Position numbers and translations under genes: made by a program | Shown here: piece after piece, positions 56,848 to 64,000 of the stretch | How positions within the stretch are numbered: the stretch's first letter is position 1 | How the letters are laid out: each line of letters starts with the position of its first letter | Assembly: GCF_001909055.1 (NCBI RefSeq) | Contig: NZ_LVWI01000092.1 | Location: 101,393 to 165,392, forward strand | From: Paenibacillus helianthi | GTDB lineage: Bacteria > Bacillota > Bacilli > Paenibacillales > Paenibacillaceae | Length of the DNA: 64,000 nucleotides | Direction: 5' to 3' | The notes under the pieces: generated by a model | What the model saw: only the letters and a program-made list of their open reading frames with translations | Database searches by the model: none | Told to the model about the DNA's origin: nothing

Positions 56848-57300
56848 TTATTTTAGTGAGTAGCATCGGACAATTTCATCACCAATAATCTCTCCATTAA
56901 TATGAAATCCCATCATCTCATATAAGTTAGCCGCAGCAACATTATTGGCCCGATGTCCAAGTTTTATTTTGTCCGTATCGTACTTATTCTTGAAATAATG
57001 GATGAACTCAGTAAGCGCTTGCATGGCATAGCCTTTTCTTTGAAACCTTTCATCAATCATGAACGTCGTTATCCAATACTCGCCATCATCCGGATCTAAA
57101 TTGTAGATTAGAAAGCCTACCATAACTTCGTCGGCATAAATTGCCTTCAGACAAAAATGAGTGGCATACTTGGATTCTGCAATCCAGTAAACGATCGGGC
57201 ATGGATACAGGCTAAGCTGCTCCTCACTTACGCGAAGTTGCGTCGCCTCATACCAGTTGTGCTCTGTAATTTCTTCTAAATGAACGTTAACCTTATTCAA
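56848..57300 (-). CDS. GNAT N-acetyltransferase, resembling the spermine/spermidine acetyltransferase BltD
   Basis: 150 residues with the GNAT fold. Seen: V-G-F-L-I-Y beta strand, the acetyl-CoA loop R-F-Q-R-K-G-Y-A near 86-93, and the closing N-N-V-A-A-A-N-L-Y-E-M-M-G-F segment. The N-terminal V-S-E-E-Q-L and overall layout recall BltD/PaiA polyamine acetyltransferases. In the edeine pathway the acetyltransferase EdeQ gives self-resistance by acetylating the peptide, so an immunity role on an amine of this product is plausible. The polyamine link is inference. GAGGAG precedes the ATG; spacing to the carbamoyltransferase is 36 bases. Confidence 0.8.
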   Translation of the reverse strand: MNKVNVHLEEITEHNWYEATQLRVSEEQLSLYPCPIVYWIAESKYATHFCLKAIYADEVMVGFLIYNLDPDDGEYWITTFMIDERFQRKGYAMQALTEFIHYFKNKYDTDKIKLGHRANNVAAANLYEMMGFHINGEIIGDEIVRCYSLK

Positions 57301-57336
57301 TACTAACTCCTCACTTTCATAGTTTACAAAATGGGA

Positions 57337-59286
57337 TCAACGCTTCGGTTGGATCGATATAAGTCGATTTGTCCACAGCTCTGTTAGACTCTCAATCACT
57401 GGTGCTGACAATTCACTTAAATCCGTATTCTTTACGACGGCTTCATATAATTCCTCAGTAATCGCAGATTCGCTTCCCGAATAACGATGTCGAATCCCAT
57501 AGCCAATTCCCCCTGTATGATGAGTGCCACTACAAACAATCTCAGCATATGGCATAAGCACAGCCTCGTACGAAGCCCAATCTTGATATTCCGCGGCCTT
57601 CTTGCGGATAACATAATTCCCTATGCATAATCCATTAAGCTCTGTTGTCAAATAGCAGGCCAACGCATCGTGAACCGAATTTACAATAGGTTCCGCATTG
57701 TTATTGAAAGAAGTATTCAGAACGATCGGGATACCTGTTCTCTGCTGAAAATTTCTTATTAACTGATAGAATAATGGATTGGTATCTTTCCTTACCGTCT
57801 GTACCCGAGCCGTACCATCGACGTGAGTAATGGCGCCAAGTTCGGAGCGCCACTGCTCTTTCACATTCAATACGAACACCATATAATCAAGTGAGCTGCG
57901 CCCATCTATGACGTCGAAATAGGTAGGTGCTTCCGATGCTAATACAGCCGGTGCGAATGGCCGGTAACCTTCACGTTTCTTTACCATTGAATTTATAATT
58001 GTCTTGTTCTCGCTAGGGCGGGGATCGGCAATGATGCTGCGATTGCCAAGGGCTCTAGGACCGAATTCAGAGCGTCCCTGAACCCATCCGATTACTTTAC
58101 CCTCCGCCAGCATTTCCGCTGCTGCTTCGGTAATATTGTCTACCTGCGCAAATTCCACCAATCCATTCCACTTAGCAAGCTCTCTTTCAACAGATTCATC
58201 CGGTGGTAAATCAGTACCCCAGTATACATCGGTTATTTGCTCCCGCTTCCGCTCAGGCTTATTCGTATAATATACATGAAGGGCAGCCCCGAGAGAGCAG
58301 CCCGCATCATGAGCTGCCGGTTGTACAAATATCTCGTCGAATAAGCCGGAATAGTAGATTTTTCCGTTCATTGAGCAATTGTGCGCAACCCCGCCTGCCA
58401 TGCAGAGCTTCCGGATCGATGTTTCTTTTTTGAAGAAAGTCAACATATGCAGTACGATTGTCTCCAGCATTTCCTGCAGACTCGCTGATATATTTTGATG
58501 CACTTGAGTGAACGTCTCCCCCTTCCGGCGAGGCGTCAAGTATTCATAGAGCAATCCTATTCTTTTCGTATGCAGGGTATACGTACCATCTGGATGTAAT
58601 GTATAAAATTTTCTGAATACACTGCGATATACCGAAGCGTCACCATATGGAGCAAGCCCCATCACCTTATACTCATCGAACAGCTGGTAACCAAGAAACT
58701 TGATGACTTCCAAATAAAATAGACCTAAGGAGTTGTCCTCCGGAATAGTATGCAAAGTGTTTATTGTCTGGCCATCCACAGTAGATTGAATTAATCCTGA
58801 CAGGCCGTCTCCAGTACCGTCCAACGACATGATGAGACTTTCGTCGTATCCCGATGCATAGTAAGCGCTCATCGTATGGCAAATGTGATGAGGGACGAAA
58901 ATAATTTTCTCAGCAGAAAATTCACTTCCCAAATACTTTTGTAACTTCGAGGCCATATAATTTCTCACCGAATGAATCAATGGCTTGTCCGGGTGATTCC
59001 ACGTATGTAATTTCAACAGTTGATCGATGTAATGCTCTGTACCGTATACCGCTATATAATCAATATCCTGCAGGGTGACCTGTCTCTCAGTTAGACAAAA
59101 TTCAATTGCGGCTATAGGTAAACGATTTGTATGCTTAATGCGATTCAATCTTTCTTCTTCTATAGCAGCAACTACATGACCATCCTCAATTAATACGGCT
59201 GCAGAATCATGGGCCTTGCCGTAAGGAAACTCAATGATTGTGTCATGAATACTATCTATGCCACCCGATATGCCGAGAATTAGCAT
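57337..59286 (-). CDS. Carbamoyltransferase of the NodU/CmcH/TobZ family
   Basis: 649 residues. These enzymes use carbamoyl phosphate and ATP to make a carbamoyl adenylate, then carbamoylate a hydroxyl (or sometimes an amine). Seen: H-D-S-A-A near the N-terminus, the metal-binding H-H-I-C-H (HxxxH) near 135, D-G-T-G-D, and the C-terminal domain hallmarks E-F-G-P-R-A-L-G-N-R-S and N-T-S-F-N. Length is normal for the family. It starts 15 bases after the stop of the first NRPS, so it is the second gene of the operon. The acceptor may be a beta-hydroxyl made by the PKS modules, or the side-chain amine of diaminopropionate (giving ureidoalanine, as in zwittermicin); the family's habit favours a hydroxyl. 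Confidence 0.9.
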   Translation of the reverse strand: MLILGISGGIDSIHDTIIEFPYGKAHDSAAVLIEDGHVVAAIEEERLNRIKHTNRLPIAAIEFCLTERQVTLQDIDYIAVYGTEHYIDQLLKLHTWNHPDKPLIHSVRNYMASKLQKYLGSEFSAEKIIFVPHHICHTMSAYYASGYDESLIMSLDGTGDGLSGLIQSTVDGQTINTLHTIPEDNSLGLFYLEVIKFLGYQLFDEYKVMGLAPYGDASVYRSVFRKFYTLHPDGTYTLHTKRIGLLYEYLTPRRKGETFTQVHQNISASLQEMLETIVLHMLTFFKKETSIRKLCMAGGVAHNCSMNGKIYYSGLFDEIFVQPAAHDAGCSLGAALHVYYTNKPERKREQITDVYWGTDLPPDESVERELAKWNGLVEFAQVDNITEAAAEMLAEGKVIGWVQGRSEFGPRALGNRSIIADPRPSENKTIINSMVKKREGYRPFAPAVLASEAPTYFDVIDGRSSLDYMVFVLNVKEQWRSELGAITHVDGTARVQTVRKDTNPLFYQLIRNFQQRTGIPIVLNTSFNNNAEPIVNSVHDALACYLTTELNGLCIGNYVIRKKAAEYQDWASYEAVLMPYAEIVCSGTHHTGGIGYGIRHRYSGSESAITEELYEAVVKNTDLSELSAPVIESLTELWTNRLISIQPKR

Positions 59287-59301
59287 CTTCTCACCCTTTT
59301 A

Positions 59302-62300
59302 TCATAGTTGGAATAGCTGATTAAGCTCTTCTGTCGATAAGCCGGCCAGTTCGAAGTCGGAGGACGTGAACTCCAGTTCTTCTGTAGTTCTACAATGCTC
59401 GGCTATTGACTTGATATGCTCTAGAAATGCTTCCATAAACCGTTCCATATGCTCAGTAGTTAATCTGTTTTGATTGTAAGTAATTTGTATTTTTAGCTTA
59501 TCGGAAACTACCAGGCAGTTCAATTCTATTAAACTGCTAAGCTTATTCGCGCGACTCGATTCAACGCCGGTCTCTTCAAATACAATTTGGAAGTATTCAT
59601 TGTCTACTGCCTTAGAGAACTCTCCTAAATAATTGAAACGAATGACATCAGACTCGCTTTCCTGTACCATGCCGCAAATGTACTTATATATGCCGTAATT
59701 TCTTCCATTATGAGGAATCCGTCTGACTAGTTCCTTTACCTCCTTGATCTGCTCGTCAAGCTCATTGCTTGTCAGATCAGCATGAAGAGGATAGAAGCTT
59801 GTGAACCATCCGACGGTCTCGGTTAAATCCAACTGCGGGACACCCTCCCTACCATGCCCTTCAAGCTCTAGCGTTATAGCCTGCATAGATGTCAGTTCTC
59901 TGATCGTGCGCATTAACGCCAACAGCAGCAGCTCTTTTGTCTGCGTATTATAGGCGATGTTCGCGTTGGTTAATAGATTGCTCGTGATGCCCTCCGGTAC
60001 TTCGGTATAAAGGGTATAAGCCTCATCTGTCGAGCTCTCCGCCTCGATTGCGTATGGATACTTGAATAGACGTCCCGCCGAGTCCAACCAATAGTCCAGC
60101 TCGTTATCCGGCATTACCTGACTTTGTAAATATAAATCCTCGGCCCATGCCTTGTACGAAGATGTTTTAAATGGCAGTTCCAACTCTCTTCCTTCCCGAA
60201 GCTGCTTCAATAGCATATACAAATGCGATAAAATAATCCGCCATGATACTGAATCCATCACCAGATGGTGAGCGGTCAGTAGCAGATGGTTGCCTTGCTC
60301 ACCAAGCTCAAACAAACATGCTTGCACTAGCAGATCCCGGTTAAGCTGCGTTTCACTCTTCATCTTCGTTGCCATTTCGATCACATATTCAGCTTGCCGG
60401 TCCGGCGCAAGACTAGATAAATCATACCGTTCAATACTCTGCTGATGAATTAAATGATCTTTATTAAAAAACAATCCGTTGTTTGAATCGTAGTTGAGTC
60501 TAAGCGCATCGTGGTGTCTTATAATTACGTTCCAGCATAGTATCAGTTCATGTAGCGTTACGGTCGGCGAGATCGAGATCATAATGGACTGATGATAATG
60601 CTCCTCGTGATTCAACTGCAAGGACTTAAACCACATAATTGGAGGCGTTTGCGGCAGTATTCCGCTTATTTCATCACGCGATCCAATAACCTTGTACGCT
60701 CTTCGGACAGATAAGCTCATTTCTCCTATGATAGGACTTTTCAATATTTCCGCCGCAGTTATTGTGAACCCCAAACTTTTCATCCGTGATGATATCTGAA
60801 TCGCACTGATAGAGTCTCCACCCAGATGAAAGAAATTGTCGTTTATTCCGATGCGGACAAGGTTCAACGTCTCTTGTATTGTTTCAACCAGAGCGACTTC
60901 GATTTCATTGCGTCCATCGACGTGATTCTGCTGATCACCTTTCATTACCGGCTTTGGCAAGTCACGAATATCTACCTTTCCATTGATAGTCAATGGAATC
61001 TGTCGAAGAGGCATAAAATAGTCCGGAACCATATATGCAGGAAGTTTCATTGCCAGGTATGATGCCAGGTCGTTATCCTGAATGGATGTTTTCGCAACCA
61101 AATATGCACACAAGTGTGAATTTCCTGTCGGGCTTTTAATCTCGGTTACGATCGCCTCCCGAATGGCGGGATGGTTCAAGAGATGATATTCGATTTCATT
61201 AAGGTCAACCCGGTTCCCCCTAATCTTCACAACCTGATCCGCTCTGCCCTCGTAGAAGAGAATCCCGTTTGGTGAGGTATGAGCCAAGTCGCCTGTCTTG
61301 TACAATCTTTCATTCAAGTGAGGGTGATGAATGAAAGACTTAAATGTTACATCCGGCAGGTTCAAGTATTCCTTCGCAAGTCCGCTCCCGGCAATATAGA
61401 TCTCCCCTGTAACCCCTTGAGGAACTGGCATCAGATCAGGGTCTAATACATACACTCGAATATTATCAATAGACATACCGATTGGAACCGAAACCTCTTC
61501 AGAACAAGCAGGATCAAATTTATGAATCATGCAGCCCACCGTAGCTTCAGTAGGACCGTACTCGTTATAAATCTCAACGTCATGTCCGAATGAACTCATG
61601 ATGGTTTGTGCCAGACTTACTTTCAAGTCCTCGCCACCCACAATAAATCTCTTCACACCTGCCGCAATATAATTTTGATGCGCAATCAAAGAGAGATGCG
61701 ATGGGGTAAGCTTGATTACAGTCGATTTATTCTCCCTCAATATCTTATATAGTACATGTTCTTCTGCGACCGGAGGGTATACGATAATTTGCCCTCCGCT
61801 AACAAGAGGCGTGAAAATCGATGTAACTGTCAGATCGAATGCCAGCGAAGTGAATAGTGAAAAAACTTCAATCTCACTCTTCACATAAGTATTTTTCGCC
61901 CATAGAATATAGTTCAACAGCGCTTTATGATCAATCACTACACCTTTTGGCTTTCCCGTCGAGCCCGAGGTATAGATTACATAGGCGGTTCCGTCCAACA
62001 TATGTTTAGCAATGTCCGGATCGCACGTATTTTCTTTGGACCACTTATCTGCTTCACGCAAATCGACGGTAATATCCACCTTTATTGGATTTATCTTATA
62101 TCGATCCTCATTAACAAGCACAACCGAAATATCAGAATCAGCCAAAATCAATTCTATTCTTTCCCTTGGTGAATCCGTATCGATTGGGACATACGCTGCA
62201 CCTGCTTTCATTACGCCTAATATACCGACTATTGATTCGATTGAATGGACCGTAACTAACCCAACCAGATCACCAGGAGCGATATTACATTTCATTAAAT

Positions 62301-63795
62301 ACCCAGCCAAGCGGTCTACTTCTTCATTCAACTCTTTGTAAGTTAACCATCGGTTATTTAAAGTGACAGCAATCCGGTCAGGTGTCTCCGCTGCCTGTTT
62401 CTCGAACAACTGTATTACGTTCGTATTGGGCAGCTTTGCATCTTGAGCACGATGACTGGAATCAAATAGCTTGTCCATCTTAGTTTTAGACAATAGCGTC
62501 AGTTTACCAACTAATTCGTACGGATTTTCCGTAATTTGATCGATAAGACTGTTCAGTTGATCGTGCAGGGCTGCAATATCCGATCCGGAATAGTTCTTTT
62601 CTTTATAATCGTATTCTATTGTCGCAGTATTCTCATCCCCCCATTCCCGGATGATCATTTGCAAAGAATAAGATTGTCGGCCGTTATAAAACTCCACGTT
62701 GTCGACTTCCAAATGTCCAAGCTCTCGCCTAAACTTTGTATTATAATAATTGACGCATATGTCAAACAGCCGATTGTCCCCGTGTTCACGTGCGAAGTTA
62801 ATATCCTTCATCAATAAGTCGAATGGATACTTTTGATGTTTGTAGCAACTAACCGCTTCAGTGTATACGAGTTTGAAAAACTCATAGGCTGATAAAATGC
62901 CATCGATGTTTCTAATTCGGATCGGTAAAGTATTCGTAAACATTCCGAAAATACCCTTTTCAATCCGGCTCATCCTGTTTAATGCAGGCGATCCGATTAT
63001 TACATCTCTTTCGAACGTCGTTTTGTATAAATAGATCATTAAAAGTGCAATGTATATAGAATTAATAGAACAATTGGTATCCGAAGCCATTTTTTTTACT
63101 TTCATAAATTGGGGCTGATCCATAAAGAAGGTCATACGCCTGCCCTTAGGATCATCCATAGATCTAAACGGAAGTTTGGACGGTAGATCAGCATATTTAG
63201 TATTCCAGAACCTTTTATCCCGTTGAAATCTGTCTGATTGCAGATAATTCTGTTCCTGATTAATGTAAACCGTGTAACGGTTTTCGAACATCTCATGCGC
63301 AGGTTGCCCATTAAGAAGCGCCAAATATAGTTCCGCTATTTGATTGGTTAGAATTTCACATGACCAACCATCCGCAATTATATGATGCATTTTAATAAAG
63401 TAACCACCCGTACCGCCTTCGATTGTGAATAGGGTAAAATAAAAAAGCCTATCCTCCAAAATAGAGAACGGCTTTGCCGATTCATTAACCATAAATTGCT
63501 CAATACTTTTCTTGTCATCTTCTAACTTCTCAAAATGAAAGTATGGCAATGCCTCTTCCCGGTGCTCCTCAACATACTGCCTGACTTCCCCATTATGTAA
63601 CTCGAATCGTAATCTTAAACCTTCATTCATACGAACCGCCAATTGTATGGCTTTTTCTAACGCGACTAAGTCTATCTCTCCTCTGAGGAATACTGCTCCA
63701 CCAATGTTATATATTGATGTGGAAGGGGAGAGTTGCTCCTCATACCATATTCTTTTTTGAGCATGGGTTAATCCGTAATATACCGGGAAACTCAT
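59302..63795 (-). CDS. Initiating NRPS: C(starter)-A(Asn)-T-E, the prodrug module
   Basis: 1497 residues, first gene of the operon. Seen: C domain with H-H-I-I-A-D-G near 138; A with Y-T-S-G-S-T-G near 612; T with L-G-G-D-S-I near 994; E with H-H-L-V-M-D-S-V-S-W near 1178, R-I-P-H-N-G-R-N-Y-G and F-N-Y-L-G. Specificity residues as I align them to GrsA are D-L-T-K-I-G-E-V-G, matching the asparagine code D-L-T-K-L-G-E-V-G in all but one conservative place. An N-terminal C domain in a first module normally attaches a fatty acyl group, and the E domain makes D-Asn. This exact set is the start of zwittermicin, colibactin and xenocoumacin prodrugs. TAGGAGG precedes the ATG. No acyl-CoA ligase is in the window, so an acyl-CoA from metabolism is presumably used. 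Confidence 0.92.
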   Translation of the reverse strand: MSFPVYYGLTHAQKRIWYEEQLSPSTSIYNIGGAVFLRGEIDLVALEKAIQLAVRMNEGLRLRFELHNGEVRQYVEEHREEALPYFHFEKLEDDKKSIEQFMVNESAKPFSILEDRLFYFTLFTIEGGTGGYFIKMHHIIADGWSCEILTNQIAELYLALLNGQPAHEMFENRYTVYINQEQNYLQSDRFQRDKRFWNTKYADLPSKLPFRSMDDPKGRRMTFFMDQPQFMKVKKMASDTNCSINSIYIALLMIYLYKTTFERDVIIGSPALNRMSRIEKGIFGMFTNTLPIRIRNIDGILSAYEFFKLVYTEAVSCYKHQKYPFDLLMKDINFAREHGDNRLFDICVNYYNTKFRRELGHLEVDNVEFYNGRQSYSLQMIIREWGDENTATIEYDYKEKNYSGSDIAALHDQLNSLIDQITENPYELVGKLTLLSKTKMDKLFDSSHRAQDAKLPNTNVIQLFEKQAAETPDRIAVTLNNRWLTYKELNEEVDRLAGYLMKCNIAPGDLVGLVTVHSIESIVGILGVMKAGAAYVPIDTDSPRERIELILADSDISVVLVNEDRYKINPIKVDITVDLREADKWSKENTCDPDIAKHMLDGTAYVIYTSGSTGKPKGVVIDHKALLNYILWAKNTYVKSEIEVFSLFTSLAFDLTVTSIFTPLVSGGQIIVYPPVAEEHVLYKILRENKSTVIKLTPSHLSLIAHQNYIAAGVKRFIVGGEDLKVSLAQTIMSSFGHDVEIYNEYGPTEATVGCMIHKFDPACSEEVSVPIGMSIDNIRVYVLDPDLMPVPQGVTGEIYIAGSGLAKEYLNLPDVTFKSFIHHPHLNERLYKTGDLAHTSPNGILFYEGRADQVVKIRGNRVDLNEIEYHLLNHPAIREAIVTEIKSPTGNSHLCAYLVAKTSIQDNDLASYLAMKLPAYMVPDYFMPLRQIPLTINGKVDIRDLPKPVMKGDQQNHVDGRNEIEVALVETIQETLNLVRIGINDNFFHLGGDSISAIQISSRMKSLGFTITAAEILKSPIIGEMSLSVRRAYKVIGSRDEISGILPQTPPIMWFKSLQLNHEEHYHQSIMISISPTVTLHELILCWNVIIRHHDALRLNYDSNNGLFFNKDHLIHQQSIERYDLSSLAPDRQAEYVIEMATKMKSETQLNRDLLVQACLFELGEQGNHLLLTAHHLVMDSVSWRIILSHLYMLLKQLREGRELELPFKTSSYKAWAEDLYLQSQVMPDNELDYWLDSAGRLFKYPYAIEAESSTDEAYTLYTEVPEGITSNLLTNANIAYNTQTKELLLLALMRTIRELTSMQAITLELEGHGREGVPQLDLTETVGWFTSFYPLHADLTSNELDEQIKEVKELVRRIPHNGRNYGIYKYICGMVQESESDVIRFNYLGEFSKAVDNEYFQIVFEETGVESSRANKLSSLIELNCLVVSDKLKIQITYNQNRLTTEHMERFMEAFLEHIKSIAEHCRTTEELEFTSSDFELAGLSTEELNQLFQL

Positions 63796-63948
63796 TATTC
63801 ATGCCTCCTAAAAAATATGCTTTATTCAAGTGATTAGAACGCATAGCTTCGCCCTTTCATGTATTTAAACAATACACTACAGAACCGACCTTTATCCTCA
63901 TCCGTCCGCTAACGTGTCGAAACATCGATTAACCTGCAAATGATTTAT

Positions 63949-63976
63949 ATATTATCGCATATTTGTAATTTTGAAA
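63949..63976 (-). promoter_or_regulatory. Candidate promoter of the 60-kb operon
   Basis: On the minus strand TTTCAA (63971-63976) and TAATAT (63949-63954) are 16 bases apart; the -35 box is poor. The implied leader before the ATG at 63795 would be about 145 bases. It contains a 6-base hairpin (63860-63876, TGTATT/AATACA) and is the place where a LoaP recognition hairpin would be expected. No other gene is visible between 63796 and 64000. Confidence 0.3.
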
Positions 63977-64000
63977 CATATTATTACTATTATATCATTA

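Noticed and set aside
4486..62817. Many plus-strand open frames of 60-145 codons inside the NRPS/PKS genes
   Set aside because: They lie antisense to long conserved coding regions, lack ribosome binding sites and show no domain signatures. They are shadows of the real genes.
3532..63795. Identity with the edeine, zwittermicin or paenilamicin cluster
   Set aside because: Shared parts (acyl-Asn module, S12-ABC fusion, diaminopropionate genes, GNAT) are generic to this prodrug group. The tyrosine aminomutase of edeine and the hydroxymalonyl/aminomalonyl genes of zwittermicin are absent, and the release domain and VOC tail do not fit what I recall of them.

Overview
The window is almost entirely one giant biosynthetic operon on the minus strand. 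From the first start codon (63795) to the last stop (3532) about 60 kb of genes run the same way, with no gap above 90 bases, purine-rich GGAGG-type ribosome binding sites, some GTG/TTG starts and moderate GC. This style, the LoaP-type NusG paralogue and the peptidase-ABC fusion point to a Bacillota host, most likely Paenibacillaceae (Paenibacillus/Brevibacillus-like). That placement is inference; no housekeeping marker is present.

The operon encodes a hybrid nonribosomal peptide / trans-AT polyketide assembly line. In transcription order: C-A(Asn)-T-E starter NRPS (59302-63795); carbamoyltransferase, GNAT, RsgA paralogue and glycosyltransferase (54430-59286); discrete acyltransferase 1 (53179-54405); PKS KS-DH-KR-ACP-C (47165-53134); half-C-A(Gly)-T (44594-47131); free carrier protein; KamA-type radical SAM enzyme; NRPS C-A-T-C followed by two VOC domains and a defective C domain (36471-42995); aminotransferase; A-T-C; half-C-A-T-C; half-C-A-T; PKS/NRPS KS-cMT-KR-ACP-C-A(Gly)-T-half-C (16547-25243); acyltransferase 2; last PKS KS-DH-KR-ACP ending in a BtrH-like papain-fold domain instead of a thioesterase (9440-15232); SbnA/SbnB-like pair for 2,3-diaminopropionate; type II thioesterase; S12 peptidase fused to an ABC exporter (3532-6669).

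Reading the line colinearly, the product starts as N-acyl-D-Asn, is extended by a C2 unit, then Gly, four further amino acids of uncertain identity (one A domain lacks the canonical Asp235, as in beta-amino-acid activators), a C-methylated C2 unit, Gly and a last C2 unit. The acyl-D-Asn start plus the S12 peptidase-exporter fusion is the known prodrug self-protection logic of zwittermicin, colibactin and xenocoumacin: an inactive precursor is exported and cleaved outside. The RsgA paralogue, GNAT and glycosyltransferase suggest further immunity layers and, as inference, a ribosomal target.

Downstream of the operon are a LoaP/NusG-type antiterminator carrying a C-terminal acyl-carrier-like domain (2093-2902) and, on the opposite strand, a free BtrH-like protein (455-1459). 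The least familiar items are the LoaP-carrier fusion, the BtrH-like release domain, the tandem VOC plus dead C domain, and half-condensation domains repeated at subunit junctions. The flanks (1-454, 1460-2092, 2903-3531) hold gene and mobile-element debris and candidate regulatory sites. No rRNA, tRNA, CRISPR array or intact insertion sequence was seen.
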